Assembly (NCBI GenBank): GCA_021774575.1
Contig: JAJFIX010000037.1
Span: 1 to 64,000, forward strand
Direction of reading: 5' to 3'
From: Alphaproteobacteria bacterium
Lineage (GTDB): Bacteria > Pseudomonadota > Alphaproteobacteria > UBA6615
Length of the DNA stretch: 64,000 nucleotides
Part shown: positions 18,579 to 27,190 of the stretch, piece after piece
Layout: the number at the start of each line of letters is the position of its first letter
Numbering within the stretch: the stretch's first letter is position 1
Notes under the pieces: generated by a model
Database searches by the model: none
Seen by the model: the letters and a program-made list of their open reading frames with translations, nothing else
Told to the model about the DNA's origin: nothing
Translations under genes and position numbers: made by a program

Positions 18579-18598
18579 CCGCTTTTAACCAAAAGCGG
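18579..18598. repeat. REP-like hairpin
   Basis: Perfect 8-bp stem CCGCTTTT/AAAAGCGG with AACC loop, just downstream of the minus-strand LLM gene. It is related to the palindromes at 5674 and 10374 and may also help terminate the LLM transcript. Nothing else is recognised in 18293-18604. Confidence 0.6.
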
Positions 18599-18604
18599 TC
18601 GCAA

Positions 18605-19639
18605 TCATCGCCAGCCGAGCGCCGGGGCAACATGGGTCAGGATCGCTTCGATCACATGCGTGTTGTAGTCGACGCCAAGCTGGTTCGGCACCGTTAGCAT
18701 GAGGGTGTCGGCCTCAGCGATCGCCTCGTCCTTCACCAATGCTTTGATGAGACTTTCCGGCTCTGCAGCATAGCTGCGACCAAAGATTGAACGGGTTCTC
18801 TCGTCGATATGGCCGATCTGGTCTTTGCTCTGATTGCTCTGTCCAAACCAAGCGTGATCCCGATCATCCACCAACGCGAAGATGCTGCGGCTTACGGATA
18901 CGCGCGGCTTTCTTGCGTGACCAGCCTCTTTCCAGGCTGCCCGGTAAGCCCGAATTTGATCGGCCTGCTGAACATGGAATGGCAGGCCGGTCTCATCATC
19001 TTTAAGAGTGGAGCTCTGCAGGTTCATCCCCAGCTTCGCCGCCCAGACGGCGGTTGCGTTCGACGCTGCACCCCACCAGATGCGTTCGCGCAAACCTTCG
19101 GAATAGGGCTCGATGCGTAGCATGCCGGTGGGGTTCTGGAACATCGGTCGTGGGTTCGGTTGCGCGAACCCTTCGCCTCGCAGCACGTCTAAAAGGGTCT
19201 CCGTGCGCCGCCGGGCCAGGTCGGCGTCAGTCTCGTCATCGTTGGGCTGATAGCCGAAATATCGCCATCCGTCGATCACCTGCTCGGGCGAGCCACGGCT
19301 GATGCCGAGTTGTAGTCGTCCACCAGAGATGAGGTCGGCTGCGCCGGCGTCCTCAGCCATGTAGAGAGGGTTTTCATAGCGCATGTCGATCACCGCAGTG
19401 CCGATTTCGATACGGCTGGTCTTCGCGCCAACGGCCGCCAGCAGCGGGAACGGCGACGCAAGCTGACGGGCGAAATGATGCACTCGAAAGTAAGCGCCGT
19501 CCGCGCCCAACTCCTCGGCGGCAACGGCGAGGTCGATCGATTGAAGCAACGCCTCGGATGCCGAGCGCGTTTGCGAGCCCTGGGCCGGAGACCAGTGTCC
19601 AAAAGACAGAAATCCGATTTTTTTCATTGGTTTATCCAT
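18605..19639 (-). CDS. LLM-class flavin-dependent oxidoreductase
   Basis: Luciferase-like monooxygenase superfamily, 344 residues, a TIM-barrel enzyme expected to use reduced FMN or F420 supplied by a partner reductase. Family marks: KKIGFLSFGHW at strand 1, AAEELGADGAYFRVHHFA near 40-55, RIEIGTAVIDMRYENPLYMAEDAGAADLISGGRLQLGISRGSPEQVI (strand 4-5 region and GRLQLGISRG phosphate loop). It resembles the MsnO8-type subgroup. Substrate unknown. No reductase gene is adjacent. The second Met (MKKIGF) is an alternative start. Confidence 0.85.
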   Translation of the reverse strand: MDKPMKKIGFLSFGHWSPAQGSQTRSASEALLQSIDLAVAAEELGADGAYFRVHHFARQLASPFPLLAAVGAKTSRIEIGTAVIDMRYENPLYMAEDAGAADLISGGRLQLGISRGSPEQVIDGWRYFGYQPNDDETDADLARRRTETLLDVLRGEGFAQPNPRPMFQNPTGMLRIEPYSEGLRERIWWGAASNATAVWAAKLGMNLQSSTLKDDETGLPFHVQQADQIRAYRAAWKEAGHARKPRVSVSRSIFALVDDRDHAWFGQSNQSKDQIGHIDERTRSIFGRSYAAEPESLIKALVKDEAIAEADTLMLTVPNQLGVDYNTHVIEAILTHVAPALGWR

Positions 19640-20042
19640 GGTATATCCATTTTTTTGTGTGCACCCTTCGTCGCTGTCAGTCTGGAACTGTCATGTATAG
19701 AAGGTCCAATCGATGCAAGGGGTGTTTTTAGATGGCGACATTTTTTTAAGACGTTGTCAGGGCAATGTCAGACCGATCGTGCTTGTACCAATGATGGTGG
19801 GGTTCGAAGCTACGGCGGGAAGCCAATCCCTCACGCTATTTAATCTCTTTGTCCAAGGCGATTCACATCATGCGGATGTTTCGAAAAAGTATTTAGTTGA
19901 ACCTACCGCGACTACTAATTACTTCCGTCCCGAACCAACCTCAAACTCGGCCAGCGGCCGGTCTGTTTTCTCTTCGCATACCTGGGAAAATGTTAACCTA
20001 TATCAGTTGGTTATAAGTGCAATGCTATAGAGGGATAATCCA
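19640..20042. other. Gap without recognised gene
   Basis: Divergent spacer of about 400 nt between the LLM gene and the GST gene. Track frames inside lack family similarity and good start sites. It must hold both promoters, but I cannot place them confidently. Confidence 0.4.
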
Positions 20043-21083
20043 TTGGGAATGTTGATTAATGGTAAGTGGACCGATGATGACCAACTGATCGAGGACGGTG
20101 CGTTTGTACGCCGTGACAGCGTCTATAGTCAGGACATCGATCCCGACGACGTGGCCGCAATTACTTCCGGGCCGGGACGGTTTCATCTCATCGCTTCTTC
20201 AAGTTGTCCATGGTCGCACCGTACCGTCCTCGTACAAAATCTCAAAGGCTTGCACGATGTCGTCCCGACGCACATTGCTGGCGGTATTCGTATCGAAGGC
20301 TATCCAGTCGATCATGGTCGGCCTTGGCTCGTTCCGGGTACCGACACGTCCGCCGAAACTTTCATTGTGCACTTGCACGAACTCTACAGTTTGAGCGACG
20401 CTGACTTTACAGGGCGCACAAGCGTTCCGGTGCTATGGGACAGCCAGGACCAAAAGATACTCAGCAACGAGTCGGAAAAAATAATCCGGGCATTGGATAA
20501 TATCCGCCAAAGCGATGACGCGACCGATTATACGCTGGTACCGGACAACCTCCGCGACGAAATTGCCGCGCTCAACGCGCGGCTTCAATTCGGGCTTTCG
20601 AACGCTGTGTACCGAGCTGGCCTCGCTGAGCGGCAAGAGGCCTACGACGATGCGGAAGGGCTGGTCTTTAAAACACTCGACGAGCTCGAAACGCGCCTCG
20701 CCAACCAGCGATATCTCTTTGGGCCATTTGTTTGCGAGACGGATTGGCGCCTTTTTCCAACGCTGGTTCGTTTCGATTCCGTTTATCATTCGCATTTCCG
20801 ATGCACACGCGCCCGTATCGTCGATTATCCAAATCTCTGGGCCTATGCTCGCGACCTATTCGCCTGGCGAGGCGTTTCCGCAACGGTCGACTTCGACGGT
20901 ATACGCGCCGGTTATTATTTGAACGACGGAATGAATAATCCTCACGGGATTGTCGGCGCGCCGCCTCGAGCTGATTGGCTCGAACCCCATGGCCGCGATA
21001 GGGCTGGACCTGCTCAGCTTGTCTTGCGCTCGGGTCAAAGGATCGAAGTCGACCCTACCAAACTGGAACGGCTTGAGGGTTAA
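20043..21083 (+). CDS. Glutathionyl-hydroquinone reductase-like GST
   Basis: Xi-class glutathione transferase (YqjG/ECM4 type), 346 residues, expected to reduce glutathionyl-hydroquinones to hydroquinone plus GSSG in the cytoplasm. FHLIASSSCPWSHRTVLV carries the catalytic Cys of the CPWxHR motif. Further family marks are TSVPVLWD, ILSNESEKIIRALD and RYLFGPFVCETDWRLFPTLVRFDSVYHSHFRC. The likely start is TTG at 20043 (AGAGGG 8-9 nt upstream and a family-like MGMLINGKW beginning); ATG at 20049 is the alternative. The LysE gene follows after 6 nt, so they are probably cotranscribed. Confidence 0.88.
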   Translation: MGMLINGKWTDDDQLIEDGAFVRRDSVYSQDIDPDDVAAITSGPGRFHLIASSSCPWSHRTVLVQNLKGLHDVVPTHIAGGIRIEGYPVDHGRPWLVPGTDTSAETFIVHLHELYSLSDADFTGRTSVPVLWDSQDQKILSNESEKIIRALDNIRQSDDATDYTLVPDNLRDEIAALNARLQFGLSNAVYRAGLAERQEAYDDAEGLVFKTLDELETRLANQRYLFGPFVCETDWRLFPTLVRFDSVYHSHFRCTRARIVDYPNLWAYARDLFAWRGVSATVDFDGIRAGYYLNDGMNNPHGIVGAPPRADWLEPHGRDRAGPAQLVLRSGQRIEVDPTKLERLEG

Positions 21084-21089
21084 GCTTAG

Positions 21090-21692
21090 ATGGAGTCTCT
21101 AATCGCCGTGGTCGGTTTCGTGACTGTCGCCATGATCACCCCTGGGCCCAACAATTTCATCGTTATGACGCTTGCCGCGCAACACGGCGCAGCCGCCGCG
21201 GTGAAAGGGAGTGCCGGTGTGATTATCGGTAGCCTTGCATTGCTCGTGATCATTTGGATCGGGGCAGAGGCGACATTCGAAGCCGTGCCGGCGCTGCAAC
21301 CAGTTTTGCGCATCTGCGGGGCGGTCTATCTCATCTGGCTTGGCATCAATCTCATCTGGCACTCGTTTAGGCGCGATACGGGCGGCAACAGTACCGACGC
21401 CAACAAACTGCCGCGTACCGTCATCGGTCTCCTGGCTTTTCAGTTTTTCAATCCAAAGAGTTGGGTTCTTGTCTTAACCGCGACGGCGACGCTCACTGTC
21501 GACCGCACCGGAGCCACTGCGCTTATTGCCCTGGCGTCGATCCTTATCGTTGTATCAAGCGTCTGTCTCGCAATTTGGGCATTGATGGGCATCGCGATTA
21601 CCGAGCGGTTGAAGGTACCTTCCTTCAGGTGCTGGTTCGAGCGGATCATGGGCGGCCTACTTATCGCCACGGCCATGCCGCTGCTGCTTTAG
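21090..21692 (+). CDS. LysE-family amino-acid/metabolite exporter
   Basis: RhtB/LysE translocator of 200 residues with about six transmembrane segments. The N-terminal signature VAMITPGPNNFIVMTLAAQHG matches the family PGPN motif, and LLAFQFFNPKSWVLVLTA carries the conserved NPK. It would export a small amino acid or thiol compound across the inner membrane. It lies 6 nt behind the GST gene, which hints at glutathione-conjugate or cysteine-derivative export; that is inference. Confidence 0.88.
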   Translation: MESLIAVVGFVTVAMITPGPNNFIVMTLAAQHGAAAAVKGSAGVIIGSLALLVIIWIGAEATFEAVPALQPVLRICGAVYLIWLGINLIWHSFRRDTGGNSTDANKLPRTVIGLLAFQFFNPKSWVLVLTATATLTVDRTGATALIALASILIVVSSVCLAIWALMGIAITERLKVPSFRCWFERIMGGLLIATAMPLLL

Positions 21693-21738
21693 GCTTCTAT
21701 CCGAAGTCGGTCAGGTAAAACAGCCTTGTTGCCAAGGC

Positions 21739-21885
21739 GTCCGCTTATCACAAGCAGACTTCGGACTTTGCTCATCAGGCGATTTGATTGATGATGTTGT
21801 TTTCTCCCACTAAAGCGGCTATGAATTTAGAACCTTTTATCGGAGATTTTATGTCGCGTTGATATTGGGCCGCACAGGCGGCCCA
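21739..21885. repeat. REP-like palindrome and separate 8-bp hairpin
   Basis: GTCCGCTT (21739-21746) pairs imperfectly with AAGCAGAC (21752-21759), a weak member of the REP-like family. At 21866-21885 TGGGCCGC and GCGGCCCA form a perfect 8-bp stem with ACAG loop, without a following T-run. Both lie between lysE and rsgA. No gene is seen in 21693-22006. Confidence 0.5.
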
Positions 21886-22006
21886 TACCAAGTTGAACAG
21901 ATCAGACTGTGCGCATCTAGGCGCGACAGCCCTGTGCGCTTGGCCGTGAAAAATATCAACATGGCCTCATCCTTGTGAGGTCGGAACATGAAAGCTCTGT
22001 TAGACA

Positions 22007-23077
22007 ATGATCAGAAATAACGATGATATCCAAGCACGCACCCAATTGGGGTGGGGCGCAAAATTGCAACAGCAGCTCAGTTTCGAGGAGATGGAACAAA
22101 CGATCCCGTTTCGGGTCATGGCGGTCCACCGGGGTCAGCTAGTCCTTTCAAGCGGCGAGGAAGAGCAAGTACTCCCGATTGTCGGTAAGCTGTTACAGGA
22201 GCGGGATCAAAGCCCAGTCACCGTCGGGGACTGGGTTCTCGTGTCCCGCGATACAGGCGCATTTATCCGTCTTTTGGATCGGTTTAGTTTGATCCAACGT
22301 CAATCTGCCGGAACGGATAAGTCCCAACAAATGGTCGCCGCCAATGTCGATACGATGTTTATCGTCTCTTCCTGCAATGCCGATTTTAACCTGTCCAGGC
22401 TTGAACGCTATCTTAGCGTTGCGTATGCCGCTGAGGTCTATCCTGTCATCGTACTGACCAAGCGCGATGTCGCAGACGACCCTCACTCTTATGCAGAGAT
22501 GGCGCGCACTTTGGGAGCCAGCATACTCGTAGAACTGATCAACGCTCACGATCCCGAAACGATGATAGGCCTTCGGGATATGTGCACACCGGGGCAGACG
22601 ATTGCTTTAGTCGGTTCTTCAGGTGTCGGAAAATCGACACTTGCGAATACATTGGGTGCAACGCATCAAAAAACCGGCGGTATTCGGGAAGATGATGCTA
22701 AAGGACGGCACATAACAACTCACCGATCTTTGCATCCCCTTTCCAATGGTGCCGTGTTGTTGGATAGTCCCGGCATGCGGGGATTTGGTTTGGCCGATGT
22801 TGCTGCTGGAGTTGCTACAGTATTTGAAGAAATAGATGAGCTTTCCCAAAAATGTAGGTTCAGCGATTGTCAGCATGACCAAGAACCTGGTTGTGCTGTG
22901 CAGGCGGCAATCGAGAATGAGGAGCTAAGTCAGCGCCGGATGAAAAATTACTCGAAACTCATCGCGGAACAAGAACGCAACGCCGCCTCCATAGCAGAGC
23001 GACGAAAGAAGGACAAAGCCACGGTCAAGTTCCATAAAAAAGTGCAAGCCCATAGGAGGTCAAACAAGGGCGCCTAG
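22007..23077 (+). CDS. rsgA: Ribosome small subunit-dependent GTPase A
   Basis: Circularly permuted GTPase that aids late 30S subunit maturation. The motif order is G4-G1-G3: LTKRDV (about 152), GSSGVGKSTLANTL (P-loop, about 202), then DDAKGRHITTHRSL and LLDSPGMRGFGL (about 254). An N-terminal OB-like part precedes them, and a zinc knuckle follows (CRFSDCQHDQEPGC, about 283-297). A Lys/Arg-rich tail (HKKVQAHRRSNKG) probably contacts rRNA. 356 residues is within the family range. It stands alone, beside repeat copy B. Confidence 0.95.
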   Translation: MIRNNDDIQARTQLGWGAKLQQQLSFEEMEQTIPFRVMAVHRGQLVLSSGEEEQVLPIVGKLLQERDQSPVTVGDWVLVSRDTGAFIRLLDRFSLIQRQSAGTDKSQQMVAANVDTMFIVSSCNADFNLSRLERYLSVAYAAEVYPVIVLTKRDVADDPHSYAEMARTLGASILVELINAHDPETMIGLRDMCTPGQTIALVGSSGVGKSTLANTLGATHQKTGGIREDDAKGRHITTHRSLHPLSNGAVLLDSPGMRGFGLADVAAGVATVFEEIDELSQKCRFSDCQHDQEPGCAVQAAIENEELSQRRMKNYSKLIAEQERNAASIAERRKKDKATVKFHKKVQAHRRSNKGA

Positions 23078-23249
23078 CACGATCAAAATTTTCCGATAAG
23101 GGTCATAAACGGCCCTTCCAACGGCCCTAATTTACGGCTGCTATGTAGGCGAAAACGGACATTGGTCTTTCCGTTAGTGTTGGGAAATTGTGAGGTGCAA
23201 CGGCTGTTTGGTGGCTACCGACAAGCAACCAAGGATGGGGAAGGTCTGA

Positions 23250-23366
23250 GCTATGTGTCTGTGCTCCATGTCTGGGTTAATTCCGCAAAATACAGCAGTT
23301 CTAAGCCATGTTGTTGGCTTACAGCCATTTCTGGATCTTTTCATCTAGGGAATGCCAGTTTTTTAG
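23250..23366. repeat. Dispersed att-like repeat, copy B
   Basis: GCTATGTGTCTGTGCTCCAT continues through GGGTTAATTCCGCAAAA and GGCTTACAGCC to the core CATCTAGGGAATGCCAGT and TTTTTAG. It is the closest match to copy A in both order and spacing. It separates rsgA from the small ORF/XRE pair. The region upstream (23120-23240) also shares scattered words with the sequence before copy A (such as CGGCTGCT and AGGTGCAA). Confidence 0.65.
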
Positions 23367-23409
23367 TTTTTCCGGATATTTTTGAGCGTTGCGCGTTCGA
23401 CTTGGCACG

Positions 23410-23712
23410 TTACTTATATCTTGCGTTGGATATCCCGGTCACCGACTTTAAAAACCTGATTTCATCGAGAACCGCCGACCAGAATACTAGGTTATCCGGC
23501 TCGGCGCGCGCGGTGCTGCGGTTGCTGTATCGGGCCGCGCGCCAAACGGCGGCGTCCCCGCCGTAAAGAGCAAGAAGAACTCGTGCGGTCTCGTTCACCG
23601 TAATGAAATTCTGGGTGCGGGCGCGCGTCATGAGATTGGTTTTCGGTGGCGGTTGAAGTTGAGATATCATAGACACAAATGCTCCTATTTTGGGAGCAAA
23701 ATCTTTCATCAT
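23410..23712 (-). CDS. Small protein of unknown function, divergent from XRE gene
   Basis: About 100 residues starting MMKDFAPKIGAFVSM; AGGGG precedes this Met, and the longer track frame would run into the divergent XRE gene. Visible: TVNETARVLLALYGGDAAVWRAARYS and DNLVFWSAVLDEIRFLKS, both amphipathic helices, with no Cys pair or enzymatic motif. A degenerate relative of its N-terminus (FAPKIGIIL) is found at 27.68 kb, showing that this two-gene locus was duplicated. Function not recognised; a toxin, antitoxin or regulator partner for the XRE protein is one option. Confidence 0.55.
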   Translation of the reverse strand: MMKDFAPKIGAFVSMISQLQPPPKTNLMTRARTQNFITVNETARVLLALYGGDAAVWRAARYSNRSTARAEPDNLVFWSAVLDEIRFLKSVTGISNARYK

Positions 23713-23751
23713 TACCCCTGTCCGTGCCCATGAATTCAAACGAGCACGGAC

Positions 23752-24000
23752 ATGACCAAGTCGGTCCACAGCCCGCGATACAAAAGTTTTATGAAAAGTT
23801 TGGTTGCTGCACGCGGTGCGGCTGGCCTCAGCCAGCGGCAATTAGCCGAGCGGCTGGGGCGGTCGCCGTCTTTTGTCGCGAAATATGAGATTGGCGAGCG
23901 ACGTCTTGATGTAGTGGAGTTTTTGGAAATCGCTGAGAAACTCGACATTGATCCGCGAGAGATTATTGATGGCTTAGTTTCTCGACGCACAACGAGATAG
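23752..24000 (+). CDS. Small XRE-family regulator
   Basis: 82 residues, almost wholly a helix-turn-helix domain: FMKSLVAARGAAGLSQRQLAERLGRSPSFVAKYEIGERRLDVVEFLEIAEKLDIDP. It is divergent from the small ORF at 23410 with only about 40 nt between the starts, so it probably represses both. A decayed copy lies at 27.65-27.99 kb. Confidence 0.82.
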   Translation: MTKSVHSPRYKSFMKSLVAARGAAGLSQRQLAERLGRSPSFVAKYEIGERRLDVVEFLEIAEKLDIDPREIIDGLVSRRTTR

Positions 24001-24386
24001 AGTGAATGCACATCTTTGATGGTATGATATTGACCTAGTTTGCAAAGCAGCCCCAACACAGGCCCAATGGGTCATAACGTGAACCTAAATGGTCAGCGCC
24101 ATTTTTCACCCAGTAGTGACCTTTACACTACGGATGTTTGGTGTTGATCCAGTCGCCGCATGCGACAAAATTGTACCCGAGATGAAATATCGACGCAATT
24201 GCACCAAATTTCGGCTATGTAGTTCGCACAATAATCCATCGCCAAACATCCCGCCGTCATGTTTTTGGCGATGGGGTAACTCTTGCAAGCCAGCTCGTTT
24301 ATGGCCTGCGGATTTTTTTTACACCCGATGGCAAATTATCGCCATAGCATTGAAAGCATAAGATCCTGTCAAAAACAGCCTCCCCA
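24001..24386. other. Gap without recognised gene
   Basis: No credible gene. A 90-residue track frame here lacks family features. Words around CCATTTTTCACCCAGTAGTGACC near 24100 recur in altered form near 27970, so the duplicated XRE locus extends at least into this gap. Confidence 0.4.
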
Positions 24387-25406
24387 ATGTCGTCTGATGA
24401 CGCGTCCGGTAAGGACTTAAAGGGCCGCATTGCGCCATTTCAAATACCCGTGCTTTATAAAAGTTTGGCGCAGGTCTTGACCTCCTTTGGTGGGTTTTTC
24501 ATCGTCTGCGCCGCTATGTATGCGGCGGCGGAGGTTTCTTATTGGGTCGCCTTGGCGCTCGCTCCAGTAGCGGCTGGGTTTCTCATTCGCATATTCATCA
24601 TCCAACATGATTGCGGCCACGGCGCATTCTTTGCCTCACGGCGCATGAATACCGGATTGGGGTTAGCGTGCAGTTTGCTCACCCTCGCGCCCTACCTGTC
24701 CTGGCGACGTCAGCATGCCGGCCACCATGGTGTCTGGAATAATCTCGACCGGCGTAACACCGGGGTTGATATTTACTCAACCTGCTTGACCGTCGATGAA
24801 TATCGCTCACTTAGTCCGTGGCGGCGGCGATGGTACCGGGTCAGCCGCAGCGCCATCATTGCCAATATTATATTGCCGCCGATGGTATTCCTGGTCCTGT
24901 TCAGACTGCCCTTCGATATGCCTGCGGGATGGCGGCGCGAACGGGTCGGTGTCTATTTGACCAATTTGGCGCTTGTCGCATTGATCGGCGGCGCCGGATT
25001 GATCTTTGGCTTTGGCCGGATCGCCGCTGTTCAGTTGCCGATCATTTTCTTTGCTACCGCTGGCGGTGTCTGGCTGTTTACTGTGCAGCACCGTGCCGAG
25101 CATACTATTTGGGCAAGAGAGAAAGATTGGACCGCCACGAAGGCGTCATTGCGGGGTTCGACATACCTACAACTGCCAGCGTTGCTGCAATGGTTTACCG
25201 GCAATATTGGCCTGCACCATGTCCACCACCTCAATCCGAGGATACCAAATTACCGCCTACAGGAGTGCCACGACACGGTCGCCGCTCTTCGTGAGGTCCC
25301 GGTCGTGCGGCTTTCTTCGGCCTTTGGCACAATGTTTAACGTCCTCTGGGATGAGCGGCAGCAGAAAATTGTGACATTCCGCAAGGCATTGGAACATTCT
25401 TCGTAA
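24387..25406 (+). CDS. Membrane fatty acid desaturase
   Basis: Di-iron acyl-lipid desaturase, 339 residues. The three His boxes are present: HDCGH (about 73), HAGHH preceded by RRQ (about 110), and HHVHH (about 277) followed by LNPRIPNYRL, as in the DesA/delta-12-like group. Several membrane segments surround them (VLTSFGGFFIVCAAMYAAAEVSYWVALALAPVAAGFLI and others). It introduces a double bond into membrane acyl chains using reduced ferredoxin or cytochrome b5-like donors. The short N-terminus has no fused electron-carrier domain. It stands alone. Confidence 0.9.
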   Translation: MSSDDASGKDLKGRIAPFQIPVLYKSLAQVLTSFGGFFIVCAAMYAAAEVSYWVALALAPVAAGFLIRIFIIQHDCGHGAFFASRRMNTGLGLACSLLTLAPYLSWRRQHAGHHGVWNNLDRRNTGVDIYSTCLTVDEYRSLSPWRRRWYRVSRSAIIANIILPPMVFLVLFRLPFDMPAGWRRERVGVYLTNLALVALIGGAGLIFGFGRIAAVQLPIIFFATAGGVWLFTVQHRAEHTIWAREKDWTATKASLRGSTYLQLPALLQWFTGNIGLHHVHHLNPRIPNYRLQECHDTVAALREVPVVRLSSAFGTMFNVLWDERQQKIVTFRKALEHSS

Positions 25407-25586
25407 ACTCTTTGGTCTGTATTTTAGCAGCCTAGCTACCAAATCTGATGGTGGACGAATAACGTTCCGGCTACAGTTTGGGGCACGCATTCGTATTGCG
25501 CCCTTGTTTCGTCAAATTTTTGATCTAGATTGTCTGGAACGATTGCTCGATTTCGAGGATCTCGGAATAGGTGTGGGGAATGTGTT

Positions 25587-27101
25587 GTGGGAATATCTAG
25601 ATATCGTCGGATAGGTCTGTACTCGATTGCCGGGATAATTGTTTTTGGCATTGGCTTTGCCAGCATCTTTGCGGGTGCTCTACTGGCCCGGCAAATTTTA
25701 AGAGATGGGTTGTCCGCGACGGATGCGGGGAGTCATGCCGAATTGACTCTTCGCGTTTCTATGCTTGAGGCGCAGCTTAAAGCTGTTACGGAAAATTCCG
25801 ACAGGCTGCGGTCCCTGGTCCTTGCACCGAGAGCATCACGTGATCAAATCGACGGGTTATATATGACTGTTGCACAGGCACCAGTCGCAGCTGGGCCGAT
25901 GCTGGACGACAAGGCGACCAACCGAATGCCGGAACAGCTCGCGCAGACGGTGCCTGATCTTGCGGCGTTCGTTCGTATCGAAATGGGAGAAATTAGCGGT
26001 GTGCTAGGCCCTCATATTATTTTCGAGGGGGCAAATGTTCATTTTCGCAGCGGTAGTGGGGCGACGGCAGAACGCGGTAACGGCCTTGGCAATGTGATCG
26101 TTGGCTACAACGAGACGCCTGAACAACTGGTGGCTGCGCAACGAAGTGGAATGCACAATCTCATTGTTGGGCCCGAACATATTTTCTCCGGCTATGGCGG
26201 TTTTGTCGCCGGATTCAACAACACCATAGAGGGCGATTTTGCCAGTGCGAGCGGTGGTCGCCAAAATGGAGCCCTTGGCGCGAACAGTAGCGTCAGCGGC
26301 GGTTACGGAAACGATGCCGTAGGTGAAAACAGCAGCGTCAGCGGCGGTTTCCGCAACAAAGCGAACGGTGACAATTCCAGCATTAGCGGCGGTTTTAATA
26401 ATGCCGCAGACAACGAAACCGCAAGTGTCAGCGGCGGTGCGGGGAATACCGCACGAGGAAGATCTTCAAGTGTCGCCGGTGGGGCCAGAAATACCGCTAT
26501 CGGCCGTAATTCGAGTATCGCTGGTGGCGGAGATAATATTGCCAACGCGGATACCTCTACCGTTAGCGGTGGCAATGGCAATACCGCGAGTGGCCCGGGG
26601 GCGAGCGTCAGCGGCGGTTTTGGCAACACCGCCAGCGGCCGTGAAGCAAGTGTCAGCGGCGGCACCGGTAATACCGCCAGTGGCAGCACCGCGTCCGTTG
26701 GTGGCGGCTCTATGAACACGGCGTCCGCTGTGTCATCGAGCGTCGGCGGCACAACAGCCGTTGTAGACGACGGTCCTGTGGATGCTATCGTCGCCCAAGG
26801 CTTGGTTGTATTCGAAGCCAATTGCGCCGTTTGTCATACATCGGAGGAGGGCGGCGGCAATCGGACCGGGCCAAATCTATTCGGTGTCTTCGGGTCGCAG
26901 GCCGGGTTGCGTGATGTCGCGGAACGAGTGACGTCAAACGCGTTGAAGGCAAGCGGTCTAACTTGGAATGAGGACACGCTAAACAGTTGGCTTTCCGGCC
27001 TGCCCTCCCAGTTTGTTCCAGGAGTGCGCATGGGATTTACCGGTATTGAAAACGAAGCCGACCGAGCAGCGCTTATTGAACTGGTGAAAACTTTTCGATG
27101 A
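25587..27101 (+). CDS. Membrane-anchored 15-residue-repeat protein fused to cytochrome c
   Basis: Two-part exported protein of about 504 residues. An N-terminal anchor (IGLYSIAGIIVFGIGFASIFAGALLA) is followed by a probable coiled coil (LTLRVSMLEAQLKAVTENSDRLRSL). Next come about eleven 15-residue repeats of the type SSVSGGYGNDAVGEN, like the beta-roll heads of YadA/Hep_Hag proteins. The last 110 residues are a class I cytochrome c: heme site CAVCH, GPNLFGVFG, and a likely distal Met in GVRMGF. The track start is TTG at 25530; GTG at 25587 fits better because it places the basic residues directly before the anchor. The frame has no break at the junction. Electron transfer at the cell surface or periplasmic face is a guess. 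Confidence 0.8.
   Translation: MGISRYRRIGLYSIAGIIVFGIGFASIFAGALLARQILRDGLSATDAGSHAELTLRVSMLEAQLKAVTENSDRLRSLVLAPRASRDQIDGLYMTVAQAPVAAGPMLDDKATNRMPEQLAQTVPDLAAFVRIEMGEISGVLGPHIIFEGANVHFRSGSGATAERGNGLGNVIVGYNETPEQLVAAQRSGMHNLIVGPEHIFSGYGGFVAGFNNTIEGDFASASGGRQNGALGANSSVSGGYGNDAVGENSSVSGGFRNKANGDNSSISGGFNNAADNETASVSGGAGNTARGRSSSVAGGARNTAIGRNSSIAGGGDNIANADTSTVSGGNGNTASGPGASVSGGFGNTASGREASVSGGTGNTASGSTASVGGGSMNTASAVSSSVGGTTAVVDDGPVDAIVAQGLVVFEANCAVCHTSEEGGGNRTGPNLFGVFGSQAGLRDVAERVTSNALKASGLTWNEDTLNSWLSGLPSQFVPGVRMGFTGIENEADRAALIELVKTFR
26238..26756 (+). repeat. 45-bp coding repeats (15-residue beta-roll units)
   Basis: Roughly eleven in-frame units of 45 bp, each encoding a variant of xSVSGGxxNxAxGxx. 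Later units are more alike (NTASG repeats) than early ones, suggesting recent expansion at the 3' side. Codon use varies between units, so this is not a freshly slipped array. Confidence 0.8.
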
Positions 27102-27190
27102 AGGGCGATTGCCCCTGAACGCGAGGCGCGTGAATGGAGGGAAGGCGGCTCCGATCAAAGCAAAGGGCTGTGGCCTCTTTCACCCCCATT

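Noticed and set aside
8743-23366. Integron attC sites
   Set aside because: The repeats lack GTTRRRY/RYYYAAC ends, genes between them run in both directions, and modules are far larger than cassettes.
26303-26821. 172-residue Pro/Ala-rich minus-strand ORF
   Set aside because: Antisense image of the 45-bp repeats in the cytochrome fusion gene.
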